Assembly: GCA_022495005.1 (NCBI GenBank)
Contig: JAGYXB010000367.1
Coordinates: 62,001 to 126,000, forward strand
Length of the DNA: 64,000 nucleotides
Source of the DNA: Rhyacophila brunnea
Taxonomy: Eukaryota > Arthropoda > Insecta > Trichoptera > Rhyacophilidae
Direction: 5' to 3'
Shown: piece after piece, positions 10,457 through 21,804 of the stretch
Layout: every line of letters starts with the position of its first letter
Numbering within the stretch: position 1 is the stretch's first letter
The notes under the pieces: generated by a model
Told to the model about the DNA's origin: nothing
Databases searched by the model: none
Seen by the model: only the letters and a program-made list of their open reading frames with translations
Translations under genes and position numbers: made by a program

Positions 10457-12140
10457 ATTCGAAGTCCGCTTAAGGGCAGCACTTTGCCTAGGAACGTCAC
10501 TGTAATATGGACCGCATGTCATTTATAGGTATATGAAACGAATGGCAACCCTTTAATTTTTATTCTTTTTTTACTTATATTTAATAGTCGCGTTGCTGGT
10601 TTTATGATTTATTCTAGTAAGACTTCTATTTGGATTGTTAATATTATAGAATTGAGTAATATTATTTTATTTTATTTTCTGTTAATCTGCTCGCAAAGTG
10701 TTTGTGTGGCAATCTACTTAGTGTTATTTATATTATTATTCGTAGTATTCCAGACTGGGTAGGTACTAAACAACGACTCGCAACCGCCATCTAGGATTTT
10801 ATCTCTCTACAAAGAAAGTTTATGGGAAATATTATTGATAAGGGTCGATTCTCAAAACTGTTATGTATGTTAACCGCCTTACAATATTTTCTTGAATGAA
10901 ACGGTTTTGTTCGCCGGAAACTAAATTTCCTGATGCCTCCATATACAGTGATATTCAAACATTTTTTTTGTTTTCGTACCTGCATAAAATCTCTATATTA
11001 TTTTTTTACCACAACACACTTCTTGTTGAATTTTATATTGTGTTTACTAGAAAATTTACATGAACTCATGTTATGTGATTATATAGTCAATATGCCAGAA
11101 CACAGAACTGATGCACGTGTTTTGCATTGCGTGAGAAACTGTCACGCGTTTTGTAAATCAATAGAAACAAATGGGTCAGTAAGGCAAATACAATTTGACA
11201 ATTATTTTAATATAAATTAACTCACGTTATAAGTGAATTATAATATACGACACACAGTTTAATTAATATAGAATTATAGTAAAGTAAAAATATGTCGTTT
11301 TAAAAAAGAGTTTTTATTAATTCTACAAAAATAAACAGCTGTTTGACGAAACAATTGTCAAGATAAAAAAAATATTAATTATTCAAAAAATACGTTCGAT
11401 TTATATTAGTTTCTTGTTCATCTCACACGTACCTCCGGTTGAGATCTTATGATATACGAATAGTTCAATAAAATAATATTAAAAGTTTTCAGGACTTCTT
11501 TCCCAGAGTACCTACTCCAATATTGAATGAAAACATTTCGAGCTTAATTATAATTCTCAATTCTTGGCGTCATTTTCTACCTAGTAGGTACTCTATTATA
11601 TACCTAGCACAGAACAGATAATAAATAGAATACCGATAAGCCATATTCAATACGCCGCATGGTGAAGCAGGATTTTGAATGTGTGAGTGTCCTACGAAAA
11701 CGAAGCACGTATTATGCACGTGCAATGGTGTGTGTAATACACCAACATTAAATGAGCGTAAATGCATAAACGGAGAGCAGTTTTCAGTATTCGACGTAAA
11801 ACGTATTATTGACACATGTGTAAGTCTAACCCGGATTCTTCCTTACTCGAGTCGGTTACCTGCTATCGCCTTACCCGTTATGTATTTCAGTTCTCATTAT
11901 TTCTGAGTTCCCTGATACCTAGTGTTAATTACAGGTCGATTTTTTTTAACCAAATCTGTGAGTGTAGAGTTGACAAACAATAATAGTCAAGAGCTATTAA
12001 ATAGACAAGTGACGCTAAGCATACATTTTTAGGTACCTACCCACGAACACTCAATAATTAATTATTCCGAAATAATCACTAAATATAAAAAGAATTTATT
12101 TAAAATTTTCTGTACCGAAATAAAAAATATTTAATACTCT
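10457..12140. other. AT-rich spacer, nothing recognised
   Basis: Open frames at 10933-11220 and 11679-11906 have no recognisable domain and no repeat partners in the window. No structured RNA was noticed. Confidence 0.35.
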
Positions 12141-12215
12141 CAGTGGCGGGCTTAGAGACTTGGAGGCCCTAGGCACTAATTGATTTTGTGGCCCCATACG
12201 ATTAAATAAAATTTA
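12141..12215 (+). mobile_element. hAT-like terminus, partial
   Basis: Starts cagtggcgggcttagag and continues through tggaggccctaggcac, the style of many hAT ends (CAGTGGCGG). No matching right end was found. The D-family repeat that begins 45 bases downstream may have been inserted into it, or the element may be truncated. Confidence 0.45.
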
Positions 12216-12260
12216 AAAAAAACATACATAAATTCTAACTACCAACATACATAGTAATAA

Positions 12261-12720
12261 ATTACAAGATAAAAATAACTTTTTATATACAACGTTTTTA
12301 AATTTTCTGTTGAATCATATAAACTTGACTTGCTAGCTTAAACGATCAAACGATCGATTTGTACTTGATAAAAATAATACTGAAATGTCATTTTGATTTC
12401 CATAGTAACGCACGTATAGGTATATTAATAATTTAGTTGCTAGGACCCCAGCCCCTAGCAACCAATAATAGTGGATTGGATTACGGATTTCTTCCGAAAT
12501 AACTTTTCATACAAAACAGATTTAACTGAAAATTAATTCAATTCTACTTAAATATGGTTAAAAGTATTAAAAAAACGCATTGGCACCGTGTTCTGATATA
12601 TTCTAAAAGTTTCAAATGTCTAGCTAGTCGGGCAGTCAGTTAAAAATCGATTGCAAGATTTGTACTGGACAAACAACCACCGGACAAATAAGAATACGAG
12701 CTAATAAAAACGTTGTAAAA
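12261..12720 (+). repeat. Interspersed repeat D, copy 1
   Basis: Begins near attacaagataaaaataac and ends after gagctaataaaaacgttg. Homologous copies lie at 22171-22600, 35248-35750 (reverse) and 56900-57370. All contain a hairpin, perfect here: gttgctagg ... cctagcaac around 12437-12463. No TIR, target duplication or coding capacity is visible. The class is unknown; a non-autonomous DNA element is one possibility. Confidence 0.75.
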
Positions 12721-12899
12721 ATAGCAACGTATTTATTGCCTAGTGACATTATAATATAACACTATCAGTGGTTTATTTTTGGTACACAATTACATACCTA
12801 TATATTTGGGTATTATTTTATACGCAATTTTTACAACGCAATTTTTAATAATTTGTTATAATTTAATAATTGCGTGACTGGTTTGAACCATTTCGACGC

Positions 12900-13540
12900 C
12901 TCTTTTGACGAATCGATTACGTCATCTGCGTCAAAATGCCGTGGAATACTCTGAATAAAAACCAGCATTATAGAAATTATTTTCTCTCTCTAAGCTACAG
13001 AAAATGTCTTCAAAGACACACTTCGGCAAACAGAAATGATATCTGCAACACTGTAACAAAGTATTTTTCAAACAAAACTCCGGAAAGCTTGCATTGTTTG
13101 GTACAAACAGTTACAGTTACATTGTGATGTTAAGAAAGAAGTTTCTTTGCAGAGAGAAAATGTGTTCCGAATATCCAGTCGCAGTGGCGATTGCATTACA
13201 GATGACAAAAGGGAAAAATGATCACCGAGTGTGAAGTGGGAAAGGCCCCGCCCGGCAAACTGAAAGCATCGCAACCTTTGTAATATCGCATTTAACGCTT
13301 CGACCCGTATAACGGCGGGCGTAACGGAAAATAACGACCGATAGTCAGCGGGTTGCATACTTACGTAAACAAGTCAACGAGGCGGGTTAAAAGAAAAAAT
13401 CACCGAATTCCATCAAAACTTTTCAGAAAAAACGGCACAGTGCTAACGTGTATGCAAAGTAAATCTTTGAATGGTCGAAGTTTGGTTTACCTATCAATAA
13501 TCTAGTTTTCTTTAAGTGAAACCTCAGAGTAATGACATAT
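12900..13540. other. Spacer with a GC-richer patch
   Basis: The segment 13180-13360 is notably GC-richer than its flanks and the minus strand is open from 13358 to 13068. The predicted peptide has no recognisable motif. It may be conserved non-coding DNA. Confidence 0.25.
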
Positions 13541-13670
13541 AGAGAGCGCATATTGTTCGGCAACATGAAGCCGGGTTTCTTGCGTATAACGCACAGTAGA
13601 ACCTCGATTTTATTATTATCAACTTAACTATGAAACGTTATACCATCGTGTTGCGTCTCAGTACGGCTAA
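13540..13670 (-). repeat. Repeat E, uninterrupted copy (SINE empty site)
   Basis: Its reverse complement matches 29785-29842 followed directly by 30036-30125. It contains the target sequence once (ttattattatcaactt at 13610-13625), where the other copy has it twice around a SINE. Shared blocks include acgatggtataacgtttcat and ttgccgaacaa (in the reverse-complement sense). Confidence 0.75.
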
Positions 13671-13698
13671 CAAATTTAACTAAGTACGTTAGTTAACC

Positions 13699-14099
13699 AT
13701 GACAAGTGAGGGTTAACAGGGCTCTAGTTTGGAGGCCCGCGCTCAAGAGGGGCCCGGCGAGGCGAGTCAACCAGATAAGTGAGATAAACACACGTCACAA
13801 ATTTTCTTTCCTAGTAAAAAAGGCGCATTTTCCTTCAGTAATATTAATATTTAAAATAATCTGGTTGTACAATACAATTTTTAATTATGTATCAATACTC
13901 GACTACTCCATAATTCAAATGGATGTATTAAATTATACAAAAAAACACTAAATATAGGTACACATTAATTTTACCGCGTAAGTACACCATTTGAAAAACG
14001 CTTCTGTAGAGCGTCGCACTACCTTTGTCCTTGGCGATAGGTAGGAGGGCCGCCAATAATCCTAGCCTGGGGGCCCGCTTCAGGATGTGGGGACCGTGT
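13699..14099. mobile_element. hAT-like MITE of the G family, copy 1
   Basis: The 8-bp direct repeat AGTTAACC flanks it (13691-13698, 14100-14107). The interior matches 53461-54038 in several blocks: agataagtgagataaa near the left end and gcgataggtaggagggccgc near the right end. The related sequence cgataggtagggcggccc also occurs at 43554-43571, behind a decayed hAT transposase, which suggests the parent family. The left terminus is badly diverged, so the inverted repeats are poor. Confidence 0.65.
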
Positions 14100-14910
14100 A
14101 GTTAACCATATTATATTCTACTAAAATAACTAAAAATAATTACCACTAACTTTATATCTAACACAAAAACAATAATTTTCAGTAACACGTGGAGTTTTTA
14201 AACTAATGTAATTAGTCAAATCCATATTTACCGACGTTTCCAAAAAATATTTAATGTAACCGTAGAATTTCTATATTACTCTAATGCATAGTGCGGAGAT
14301 ATAAGCGTGCCCAATGCTTACTCAGTCGCACTCATGGTTCGTTTTTGTTCAGGCCTTCAGTGAAACCTCTTTTCGATCGTTTTTCGCACTTAACGAAACT
14401 CAGAACAGAAATGCTCCTACGCATATAAACTTTACAGCGCAAGTATGAGAATCTCTCTCTCGCAGCATTAATACGCATGAGTAAACGTTCAGTTATTTCA
14501 TTATCTCAAAAAGACACATGTAATAAAAATCTTGAAATATAATTACATTCACACTACGCCATCTACTATGAACATTTCCACGAAACTCACTCTTTAACAA
14601 CGGTGGTTTTACTTACACGGAGGTCTGAAGCGCTAACAAGGTTGGAGACCCCTTTACTTTTTTTAATTTTCCAGCAAAGCGACCGCATCGTCATTTTTAT
14701 TGAAAACCGCCACTGCATTCAAAAGTTATAATAATTGTATTAGTTTTATAATTTGCCCCCCTCAAGCAAAGCATGACCTGCCTAACCTCACATGAGGTCA
14801 CTGATTATACTCGTTTAAAGTATATTTATATAAAATATACATAATTTTGAAAACACTTCTGAGAAAATATTATATTATTACCAATAGAACATTTTTTTTT
14901 TTGAAAAAAG

Positions 14911-14984
14911 TAAGACACCCAGCAGGAATCAAACTAGCATCTCTCGGGTTTCGCGCCCATGCACATATACCACTATGCTATAGA
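14911..14984 (-). repeat. tRNA-like sequence in the left arm
   Basis: The reverse complement begins tagcatagtggtatatgtgc (A-box-like) and carries agtttgattcctgctgggt (B-box-like), followed by tcttactttttt, a possible pol III stop. It does not fold into a full functional cloverleaf, so it is best read as a SINE or tRNA relic inside the palindrome. Confidence 0.45.
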
Positions 14985-15017
14985 CGTACATACTTAATTG
15001 CGACAAATTTTAACTAA

Positions 15018-15107
15018 TGGCTCTTAATACTCTCTGAATCGCTTTCCAAATTGAAATACTATTGGCGATCGGGAGATGCAGGTTCGATTTCTGCTGAGTC
15101 TTACTTT
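15018..15107 (+). repeat. tRNA-like sequence in the right arm
   Basis: Contains GGTTCGATTTC with a perfect GCAG/CTGC stem (about 15077-15093), followed by tcttacttt and an A-run. The 3' part mirrors the left-arm tRNA-like sequence, while the 5' parts differ. Confidence 0.45.
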
Positions 15108-15384
15108 AAAAAAAAAATGTTTTCTATTTGTCTTAATATTTTTTCTCCGAAGTGTTTTCAAAATTATGTATGTTTTACATAAATACACTTTAAACGAGTA
15201 TAATCAGTGACCTCATATGAGGTTAGGCAGGTCACGGTTTGCTTGAGGGTGGCAAATTATAAAACTAACACGATTATTACAACTTTTGAACGCAGTGGTG
15301 GTTTTCAATGAAAATGACGATGCTGTCGCTTTACCTAAAAGTTAAAAAAAAGTAAAAAGGCCTCCAACCTCAATAATTAAAATG

Positions 15385-16660
15385 TTACATTCTTAAATCT
15401 TGTGAATTATTCGTTGAATAAAAAAAAATATATGTAATAGTGTCCAAAATGTAATCGACGTATTTATCAACATAAAATGTAAAACGATACAGTGGACCAA
15501 TATTAATAAAATTCCGATAAAGATTATTGTTTATTCATTGTGCAGGTATTCTGAGGTCGTAAACTATTACTAAAGCGAGTGCAGCAAGCAAGGTACAAAA
15601 TTGCATCGCTGCATTTAGATATTCGCAACTCGTAACGGGGCAACGAGTAACGCCGTTACGCTCGTTTCTCACCTGAAGAATATTCGTTGGGCCATCGCTG
15701 TTTTCCGAGCCACAACCTGCAACATATAATAATTCAATAAACAGAATTCTCTATTAGTTTCACTTTAGTATCGGGATTTATATACAGCTTAGTTAGTGTG
15801 GTAATTTAAAACATTCGTTTATAATACACCGTTGCTATATTTTTAATACGTTTATATTAATTTCACTTGGAGCACACATATTATGACCCTGTAAATTTTA
15901 AACCAGTACACCAATAGATCTAAAATGACTTTGCTGACGTCACATATTAACGCAGTGATAATACGTTATTATTTATTAAATATAAATAATTATACAACTT
16001 CATAATATTATGTTAAATCGATAGTGATTTAAAATGCATGAAAATAACCCTTATCTATGACGATGTGATCATATTTATGTGTTTTAATCAATTTTTAGAC
16101 AAAAGAGTCATCTATTGTCGTAGGTTAATAATGTTATGTGATTTTAATTGCATCAATGTGTATAAATAAAAATTGTTGGGAATCAAAAATCATTTTAATT
16201 TAAACGATCTAAATTTCTTTTTCAAATTTTATTTTCAAATAAGGTGAATTCTGTCGATGCACTTAAGCATTTTTAACTAATTATTAACCCGTATTTATCA
16301 TATTGTCATACTGCATTTGCATCCCAGGAAGGAACCAGAATGATTTTTATATTATACTTATCTAAAAAAATACTTTTTTTTTCCAATTACTAAAAATATT
16401 TATGTTTTGTATTTTTCTCAAAACATAACTTTTAGTGAAGCACAGTCGATGGAATTATTAAAAAAAATCATAAATGTACACATTGAATGAGTAAATTTCA
16501 TCATATTTCTGTTTTCTGGCGCGTCCACTCTATTAAGTTCTTGTGTTGATAAAATATTTTGTATTATTATAAAATGAAGACGTTATTAGGTAAGTATTTA
16601 TTTAGTTTGATGCCCACAATAAACGAGCGAGAGTGTCCGGAAAAAATCACATCTCGTTTG
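15385..16660. other. AT-rich spacer, nothing recognised
   Basis: A GC-richer patch occurs near 15620-15720 (with cgagtaacgccgttacgctcg). No gene or repeat partner was seen. Confidence 0.3.
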
Positions 16661-16675
16661 GACCCAGAACCCCTA

Positions 16676-16725
16676 AAAGGTTGAACAAGTGGCTAACATC
16701 CATTTCTTTCAAAAACAAAAATATG
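16676..16725 (+). repeat. Short repeat shared with 660-706
   Basis: ggttgaacaagtggctaaca and the following catccatttct match 660-690, with a few mismatches. It is probably the tail of the same SINE-like family. Confidence 0.45.
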
Positions 16726-16899
16726 TTAACACAACCTCAACTCTAAGGAGGCCCATCAGTAGGTACGTACTCGTATTAAACATGGTAAAAAGTCATTCGT
16801 AAGTATATAATATTTGTCAGACTACTTTTTACTAAATAATAATACTCGGTTCTTACGTGATACCCAGTGACAGAAAGTTGCTTCTTTAGATCGACTTTA

Positions 16900-17110
16900 T
16901 TCCGAAAAAAATATATGGCCCAAAATCAAGAGAAGATGATTGTTAGATTTGCAGATGGCAAGAGACCTGTGGGACGACCAAAACTTGGAGAAACAATGTG
17001 GAGTGACTATGAGGAGCTTGTGCTGGTCAGTGGCGAGCAGCGGAGGACAAAATTAAGTGGAGACGGAAAATTGAAGAAACCATTGCTCGGCTTGCGCTTT
17101 AGCGCCATTA
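16900..17110 (+). pseudogene. Non-LTR reverse transcriptase C-terminal tail
   Basis: The plus frame gives EKMIVRFADGKRPVGRPKLG, then MWSDYEEL. A frame switch gives NKWRRKIEETIARLAL before a stop near 17100. A basic G-R-P-K block, an acidic ...D...EEL, and a W-R-R-K-I-E-E-x-I-A tail is the usual end of RTE-like polymerases. The catalytic part is absent, as expected of a 5'-truncated, decayed insertion. Called by eye from motif order. Confidence 0.5.
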
Positions 17111-18334
17111 AAGATGGAGAAGTAAGTTGAACGTATAGCTGATGTTTGAGAGAGAACACCACGCTTTCATAAAATTGATAAATAATATTAAGGGCGGACG
17201 TGCTCAGCGTGGGTCAAAATGGAGCTTTTTTCTATTTTCAAAGCATGATCCTGGACATATCTTAAACGTTGTAGATAATCTATTTATATAATTTTGAAGC
17301 CTTATTATCCTTTATATTTATTTTAAATATTTGATGACTGCATAAAGTATTTTTATTATATAAAATAGTATTCTTTTAAACCTCTCGCTCTAATGTTTTA
17401 GAATATAGTCATATTTCAGTACATAACTATGCAGTGGTGTTAAGATTTTTTACATTTATTAATTTTTAAACGCATTTATAGAACCATCAGTATAATTTAT
17501 ATTGACATTATTGTAGTGAAATATTTACGATAAAAAAATATATTGATAATCTCTGTGATCTCAAATTTGACAAGAATTAGGCATTTTATTATTCAAAAAA
17601 TGGGCAATATTAACACATTTGAAGATAATTCTAATGATACTGCTTATAAGCTATGTCTTTGAACATTCAAGTGTGATAAACATTCTACGAATAATGATTG
17701 CTTTATAATAATTATTGACCTAAGAATAAGGTAGTGTTTTTTTGAAATACGCCATTTCTTTTGGCATTCCCCAGTGATTAAGCTACAACATACGGCCGTA
17801 AATTGACAAACTATAATTGAAGTAGGGAGTACAATGATGTTAACGCGCGTGTTTGAACATGTACCTAACCGAATTTTTTTTTAAACTGCACATGTACTGA
17901 AATATGACTATATTCTTAAACATTAGAGTGAGAGGTTTAAAAGAATACTATTTTATGTAATAAAAATACTTTATGCAGACATCAAATGTTTAAAATAAAT
18001 ATAAAGGATAATAAGGCTTCAAAATTATATAAATAGATTATCTACAACAGTGGTTCCCAAAGTTGACTGGGCTCCGACCCATCTAACAAAAATTTCCAAT
18101 CTTGGGACCCACCTCTTATCTGTCTTAGAGAAAAGAGGGCATAAATAAATATTGGTAATGCTCAGATTCCCTAGTGGCGAGTCGTGAAACTACTCTTGTT
18201 CTAATTGAAATAAAAAAAATTTTTTTTAAAAGTGTTACCAATATGAATGAAAGACTGTTGAAATAAGAAACACAACTTAAATAAAAATAAAATATTACTT
18301 AAATACCTACACCTGCAAGGTTTTTTTAGTTATT

Positions 18335-18716
18335 TCAATGAGAAGGATGTATTTGTTTCTTATTTTTCTTCATTACAGTTTTAGCATCAACTTCAACCTT
18401 AATTAGTTTTAATCGGAGTGAGATTGATATATCCAATTTATTTCGGTATTTAGTATTAATGTTAACCATAGCCGAAAATCTGATCTCACATAGATATGAG
18501 GTAGTAACGAGGAGGAGGACTTTCATAGCTTCATCGAACAGGCAAGGATAATTATCAGCAACTGAGAGCCAGAATTTCGTTAACTGTTTACGATTGAAAC
18601 TATTTTTCAGTGACGTATTTTCTGATATATCAATGAGCCTGCTTTTGTTGACATACTAGTTGGTAATTCGTCGCGCAACAGTATTATTGGATAGTGGAAT
18701 GCCCTCGATTTCCTTA
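18335..18716 (-). pseudogene. hAT transposase, C-terminal remnant
   Basis: Downstream of the inner insertion the minus strand reads EIEGIPLSNNTVARRIT, the linker common in ZBED5/FAM200-like transposases. It then passes a stop, jumps to KFWLSVADNYPCLFDEAMKV, and continues into TSYLCEIRFSAMVNINTKYR and LDISISLRLKLIKVE, ending ...IHPSH at 18335. That is the hAT dimerisation domain with its usual C-terminus. The whole catalytic RNase H-like centre is missing between the linker and the FW block, so this is an internally deleted copy. The reading resumes upstream of the inner element at 20094. Confidence 0.8.
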
Positions 18717-18717
18717 A

Positions 18718-20089
18718 GGGGGGACATGCTCGTCGAAGGTCAAAATTGAGTTTTTATTGTATTTTCAAACCATGATCCTGGACCCTCCTTAAACGTTGTA
18801 GATAATCTATTTATATAATTTTGAAGCCTTATTATCCTTTATAGTTATTTTAAACATTTGATGACTGCATAAAGTATTTTGTTACATAAAATAGTATTCT
18901 TTTAAACCTCTCGCTCTAATGTTTTAGAATATAGTCATATTTCAGTACATAACTGTGCAGTGGTGTTAAGATTTTTTACATTTATTAATTTTAAACGCAT
19001 TTATAAAACCATCAGTATAATTTATGTTGACATTATTATAGTGAAATATTTACGATAAAAAATTATATTGATAATCTGTGATCCCAAATTTGACAAGAAT
19101 TAGGCATTTAATTATTCAAAAAATGGGCAAGATTGACACATTTGAAGATAATTCTAAAGATACTCATTATAAGCTATGTCTTTGACCATTCAAGTGTGAT
19201 AAACATCTAATGAAAAATGATTACTTTATAATAATTATTGACCTAAGAATAAGGTAGTGTTTTTTGAAATACGCCATTTCTTTTGTCATTCCCCAGTGGT
19301 TAAGCTACAACATACGGCCGTAGCCATAAATTGACAAACTATAATTAAAGTAGGGAGTAAAATGATATTGACGCACGTGTTTGAACATGTACCGTTTAAA
19401 ATAAAATAAAAAAAAATTCGGTTAGGTACATGTTCAAACACGCGCGTCAATATCATTTTACTCCCTACTTTAATTATAGTTTGTCAATTTATGGCTACGG
19501 CCGTATGTTGTAGCTTAACCACTGGGGAATGACAAAAGAAATGGCGTATTTCAAAAAAACACTACCTTATTCTTAGGTCAATAATTATTATAAAGCAATC
19601 ATTATTCATAAGATGTTTATCACACTTGAATGATCAAAGACATAGCTTATAATAAATATCTTTAAAATCATCTTCAAATGTGTTAATCTTGCCGATTTTT
19701 TGAATAATAAAATGCCTAATTCTTGTCAAATTTGGGATCACAGAGATTATCATTATAATTTTTATCGTGAATATTACAAAAATTATCTCGTAATAAATTA
19801 TACTAATGGTTTTATAAATACGTTTAAAAATTAATAAATGTAAAAAATCTTAACACCACTGCACAGTTATGTACCGAAATATGACTATATTCTAAAACAT
19901 TAGAGCGAGAGGTTTAAAAGAATACTATTTTATGTAACAAAAATACTTTTATGCAGTCATCAAATGTTTAAAATAACTATAAAGGATAATAAGATAATAG
20001 ATTATCTACAACGTTTAAGGAGTGTCCAGGATCATGGTTTGAAAATACAATAAAAACTCAATTTTGACCTTCGACGAGCATGTCCCCCC
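18718..20089. mobile_element. TTAA-flanked palindromic element, copy B (complete)
   Basis: A near-perfect palindrome. The left arm (18718-19393) starts ggggggacatgctcgtcgaa and the right arm (about 19425-20089) ends ttcgacgagcatgtcccccc, with a ~30-base A-rich loop near 19394-19424. TTAA flanks it at 18714-18717 and 20090-20093. It splits the hAT coding sequence, which resumes in register on the other side. It is 1372 bp with no transposase. Arms of ~670 bp are long for a MITE, so the transcript would form a long hairpin. Confidence 0.9.
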
Positions 20090-20093
20090 TTAA

Positions 20094-20517
20094 CTTCTTT
20101 TTCTCCAAACATTGTTCCAACAGCATCTTTAATCGATGGTAATACTAAATCTTCCTAATCCTAAATTCCTGATCTGGCGATCCTTAAGCTAATGAGATAC
20201 GAGGCATATACAGCATTTTCATTAATATTAACGAAATTGGAAACAATATTTGTTGAAGATTTCATATTCAACCATTTACGTTGAAAAAAGTCTACTGGCT
20301 TGTTTTTATCATTGGTGTGCTTTGTTTCTATATGACGCGTCAACTTACTTGGGCGCATACTTTCGTTCGCTAATATATCGTAGCAAATCACGCATTGAGG
20401 ACGCGGATCTATCGTATCGTGATTCCAAGTGAATCCTAGTTTTAGATATGCAGGGTCATATTTTCTCACAACTTTCCATCGCTTGGTTTCATGCGAACTC
20501 ACACACGAAACATTCAC
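20094..20517 (-). pseudogene. hAT transposase, N-terminal BED-finger remnant
   Basis: The minus frame from 20517 reads KRWKVVRKYDPAYLKLGFTW, then PQCVICYDILANESMRPSKL followed by TRHIETKH. This is a BED-type zinc finger with C-x2-C and H-x4-H ligands around residues 42-67. KPVDFFQRK and NENAVYASYLISLRIARSG follow. Two stops occur near 20155-20165, then the frame recovers as EDLVLPSIKDAVGTMFGEKE up to the TTAA of copy B. The closest remembered relatives are ZBED5/FAM200-like hAT proteins. It is dead because of the stops, the insertion and the missing catalytic core. Confidence 0.82.
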
Positions 20518-20799
20518 ATGCGAAGTATCACAATATTTTCCAAAACTTAAGTTTATTTCAATTTTTAGGAATCATAAATAGCTGAATGAAATATCAAATG
20601 TATCACTTCCTATTTTTTTAAATTCATGTATACAGTGGCGAGGGCCCACTCAATATTCGCTCGCGACCCACTGGTGGGTTGCGACCCATAGTTTGGGAAA
20701 CCATGATCTACAACGTTTAAGGTATGTCCAGGATCATGCTTTGAAAATAGAACAAAAGCTCCATTGTGACCTATGCTGAGCATGCCTCCCCTTAAATAC

Positions 20800-21480
20800 A
20801 CCAGTAAAGTGACATCAAGCAAAATGGTGAATTTTCAAAAAAAAAAAAAAGATTTTGATTGAAATGTATGATTAAATGAGATTAAGCCAAGTACCTATTT
20901 AATAAGATGAAGTCATTCATGTATCTTATTTATGGTCCTTTTTATATTGTAGGTTTTCATTGCGTTCTTGAAATATTGACGCACTCCTGTCTTGACCTGA
21001 ACACTCAATTTTAACGACTTAATCCTATATTCGCATATTGTCGATCTCTTTTAAAACAATATAATATCAATTTTCATTTCTTATCACTATAAATTTTCTA
21101 ATAAAAACTACAGCATTACTAGTGCTTACAAGTATTTATTAAACTATTTTTGGGCATGATGGATCATTCACAAGATTTTAAAATTTACCTATTATTTAAA
21201 ATTATTTTATTAAAAATATATTTATAATTAAAAAAAAAAATCCTAGAATGACATTCAATTGGGTGGGCTTCAAACTCATATTTTTTTTTCATTTCTTTGA
21301 TAATAATAACTCTGGCTCTGTCTATTAATCTTCCAATTCAATTGTCAAAATTATGTTTAACGTGTTTAGTTACTAGGATCATTGTAGTAGGTAAGCTTTT
21401 GATTTTTTTTCAAAAATTCATGTCCAAAAGTGTGTTACTGTATGTTTTCCTTCCACTGTGTGATTTCCTGATACGCGTAA
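20800..21480. other. AT-rich spacer, nothing recognised
   Basis: Poly-A and poly-T tracts and short chance open frames only. Confidence 0.3.
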
Positions 21481-21481
21481 A

Positions 21482-21804
21482 TTGTGACGCTTAAAGACGT
21501 CACAAATTGTGGTGAGACTTTTACTATTGGTCTCTCCGGAGGAGATAGTTTCCCGCCGAAGAGTTATATAAGACGCCATCCAGCCAACTAGGGAAACACG
21601 TTTTACATAGCATGCGCAGATAAGGTGGTTATTTGTGTTGTTTGTTGGCTTATCTAGAGTAAATTGCTGCGGTGGCAATATTTTAAGCTTAATATGACGT
21701 GACAGAGTGAATATTCGCGAGCTTTCACGAGCTGACATGAACGGCGATGTGTTTGATCGGTTTATTAAAGAGAAATAAAATACTATAAATTAATTATTTT
21801 CACA
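21482..21804 (+). promoter_or_regulatory. Promoter-like block, possible solo LTR
   Basis: A GC-richer segment starts TGTGACGC and ends TTTTCACA, a short inverted TGTGA/TCACA as in LTRs. Inside are a TATA-like tatataag near 21565 and, downstream, gagaaataaaatact near 21770, a possible polyadenylation signal. No flanking 4-6 bp duplication was found and there is no second copy in the window, so a cellular promoter or chance is possible. Confidence 0.35.

Larger units (their letters stand above)
14638..15380. mobile_element. Large palindromic (foldback) element with tRNA-like arms
   Basis: The left end ggttggagacccctttact is mirrored by gtaaaaaggcctccaacc on the right. The arms remain complementary for about 300 bp, including tcaagcaaa / tttgcttga and tgaccto-type blocks around ctcacatgaggtcactgatt and aatcagtgacctcatatgag. 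The B-box halves of tRNA-like sequences sit near the inner end of each arm. No clear target duplication was seen. A diverged fragment lies at 9640-9760. Confidence 0.7.
18048..20705 (-). mobile_element. hAT element inserted in copy A
   Basis: The left terminus CAGTGGTTCCCAAA is approximately mirrored by TTTGGGAAACCATG at the right. An exact 8-bp target duplication ATCTACAA (18040-18047, 20706-20713) splits the copy A sequence 'gattatctacaacgtttaagg'. Once the inner insertion (18718-20089 plus one TTAA) is removed, about 1.28 kb remains. This encodes only the N-terminal BED finger and the C-terminal dimerisation region of a ZBED-type transposase, on the minus strand. Confidence 0.88.
17192..20791. 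mobile_element. TTAA-flanked palindromic element, copy A (interrupted)
   Basis: The ends gggcggacgtgctcagcgt (17192) and ctgagcatgcctcccc (to 20791) are inverted, and TTAA flanks both sides (17188-17191, 20792-20795). The left arm runs to about 17870. The right arm (17887-18047 and 20714-20791) lacks its inner 500 bp. A hAT element at 18048-20705 splits the right arm. TTAA targets are used by piggyBac and Sola3 elements. There is no coding capacity. Confidence 0.85.

Noticed and set aside
10933..11220. 95-codon plus frame with Phe/Tyr-rich start
   Set aside because: The composition reflects T-rich DNA and no domain was recognised.
21418..21738. 106-codon minus frame
   Set aside because: Lies antisense inside the promoter-like block at 21482-21804 and shows no protein motif.
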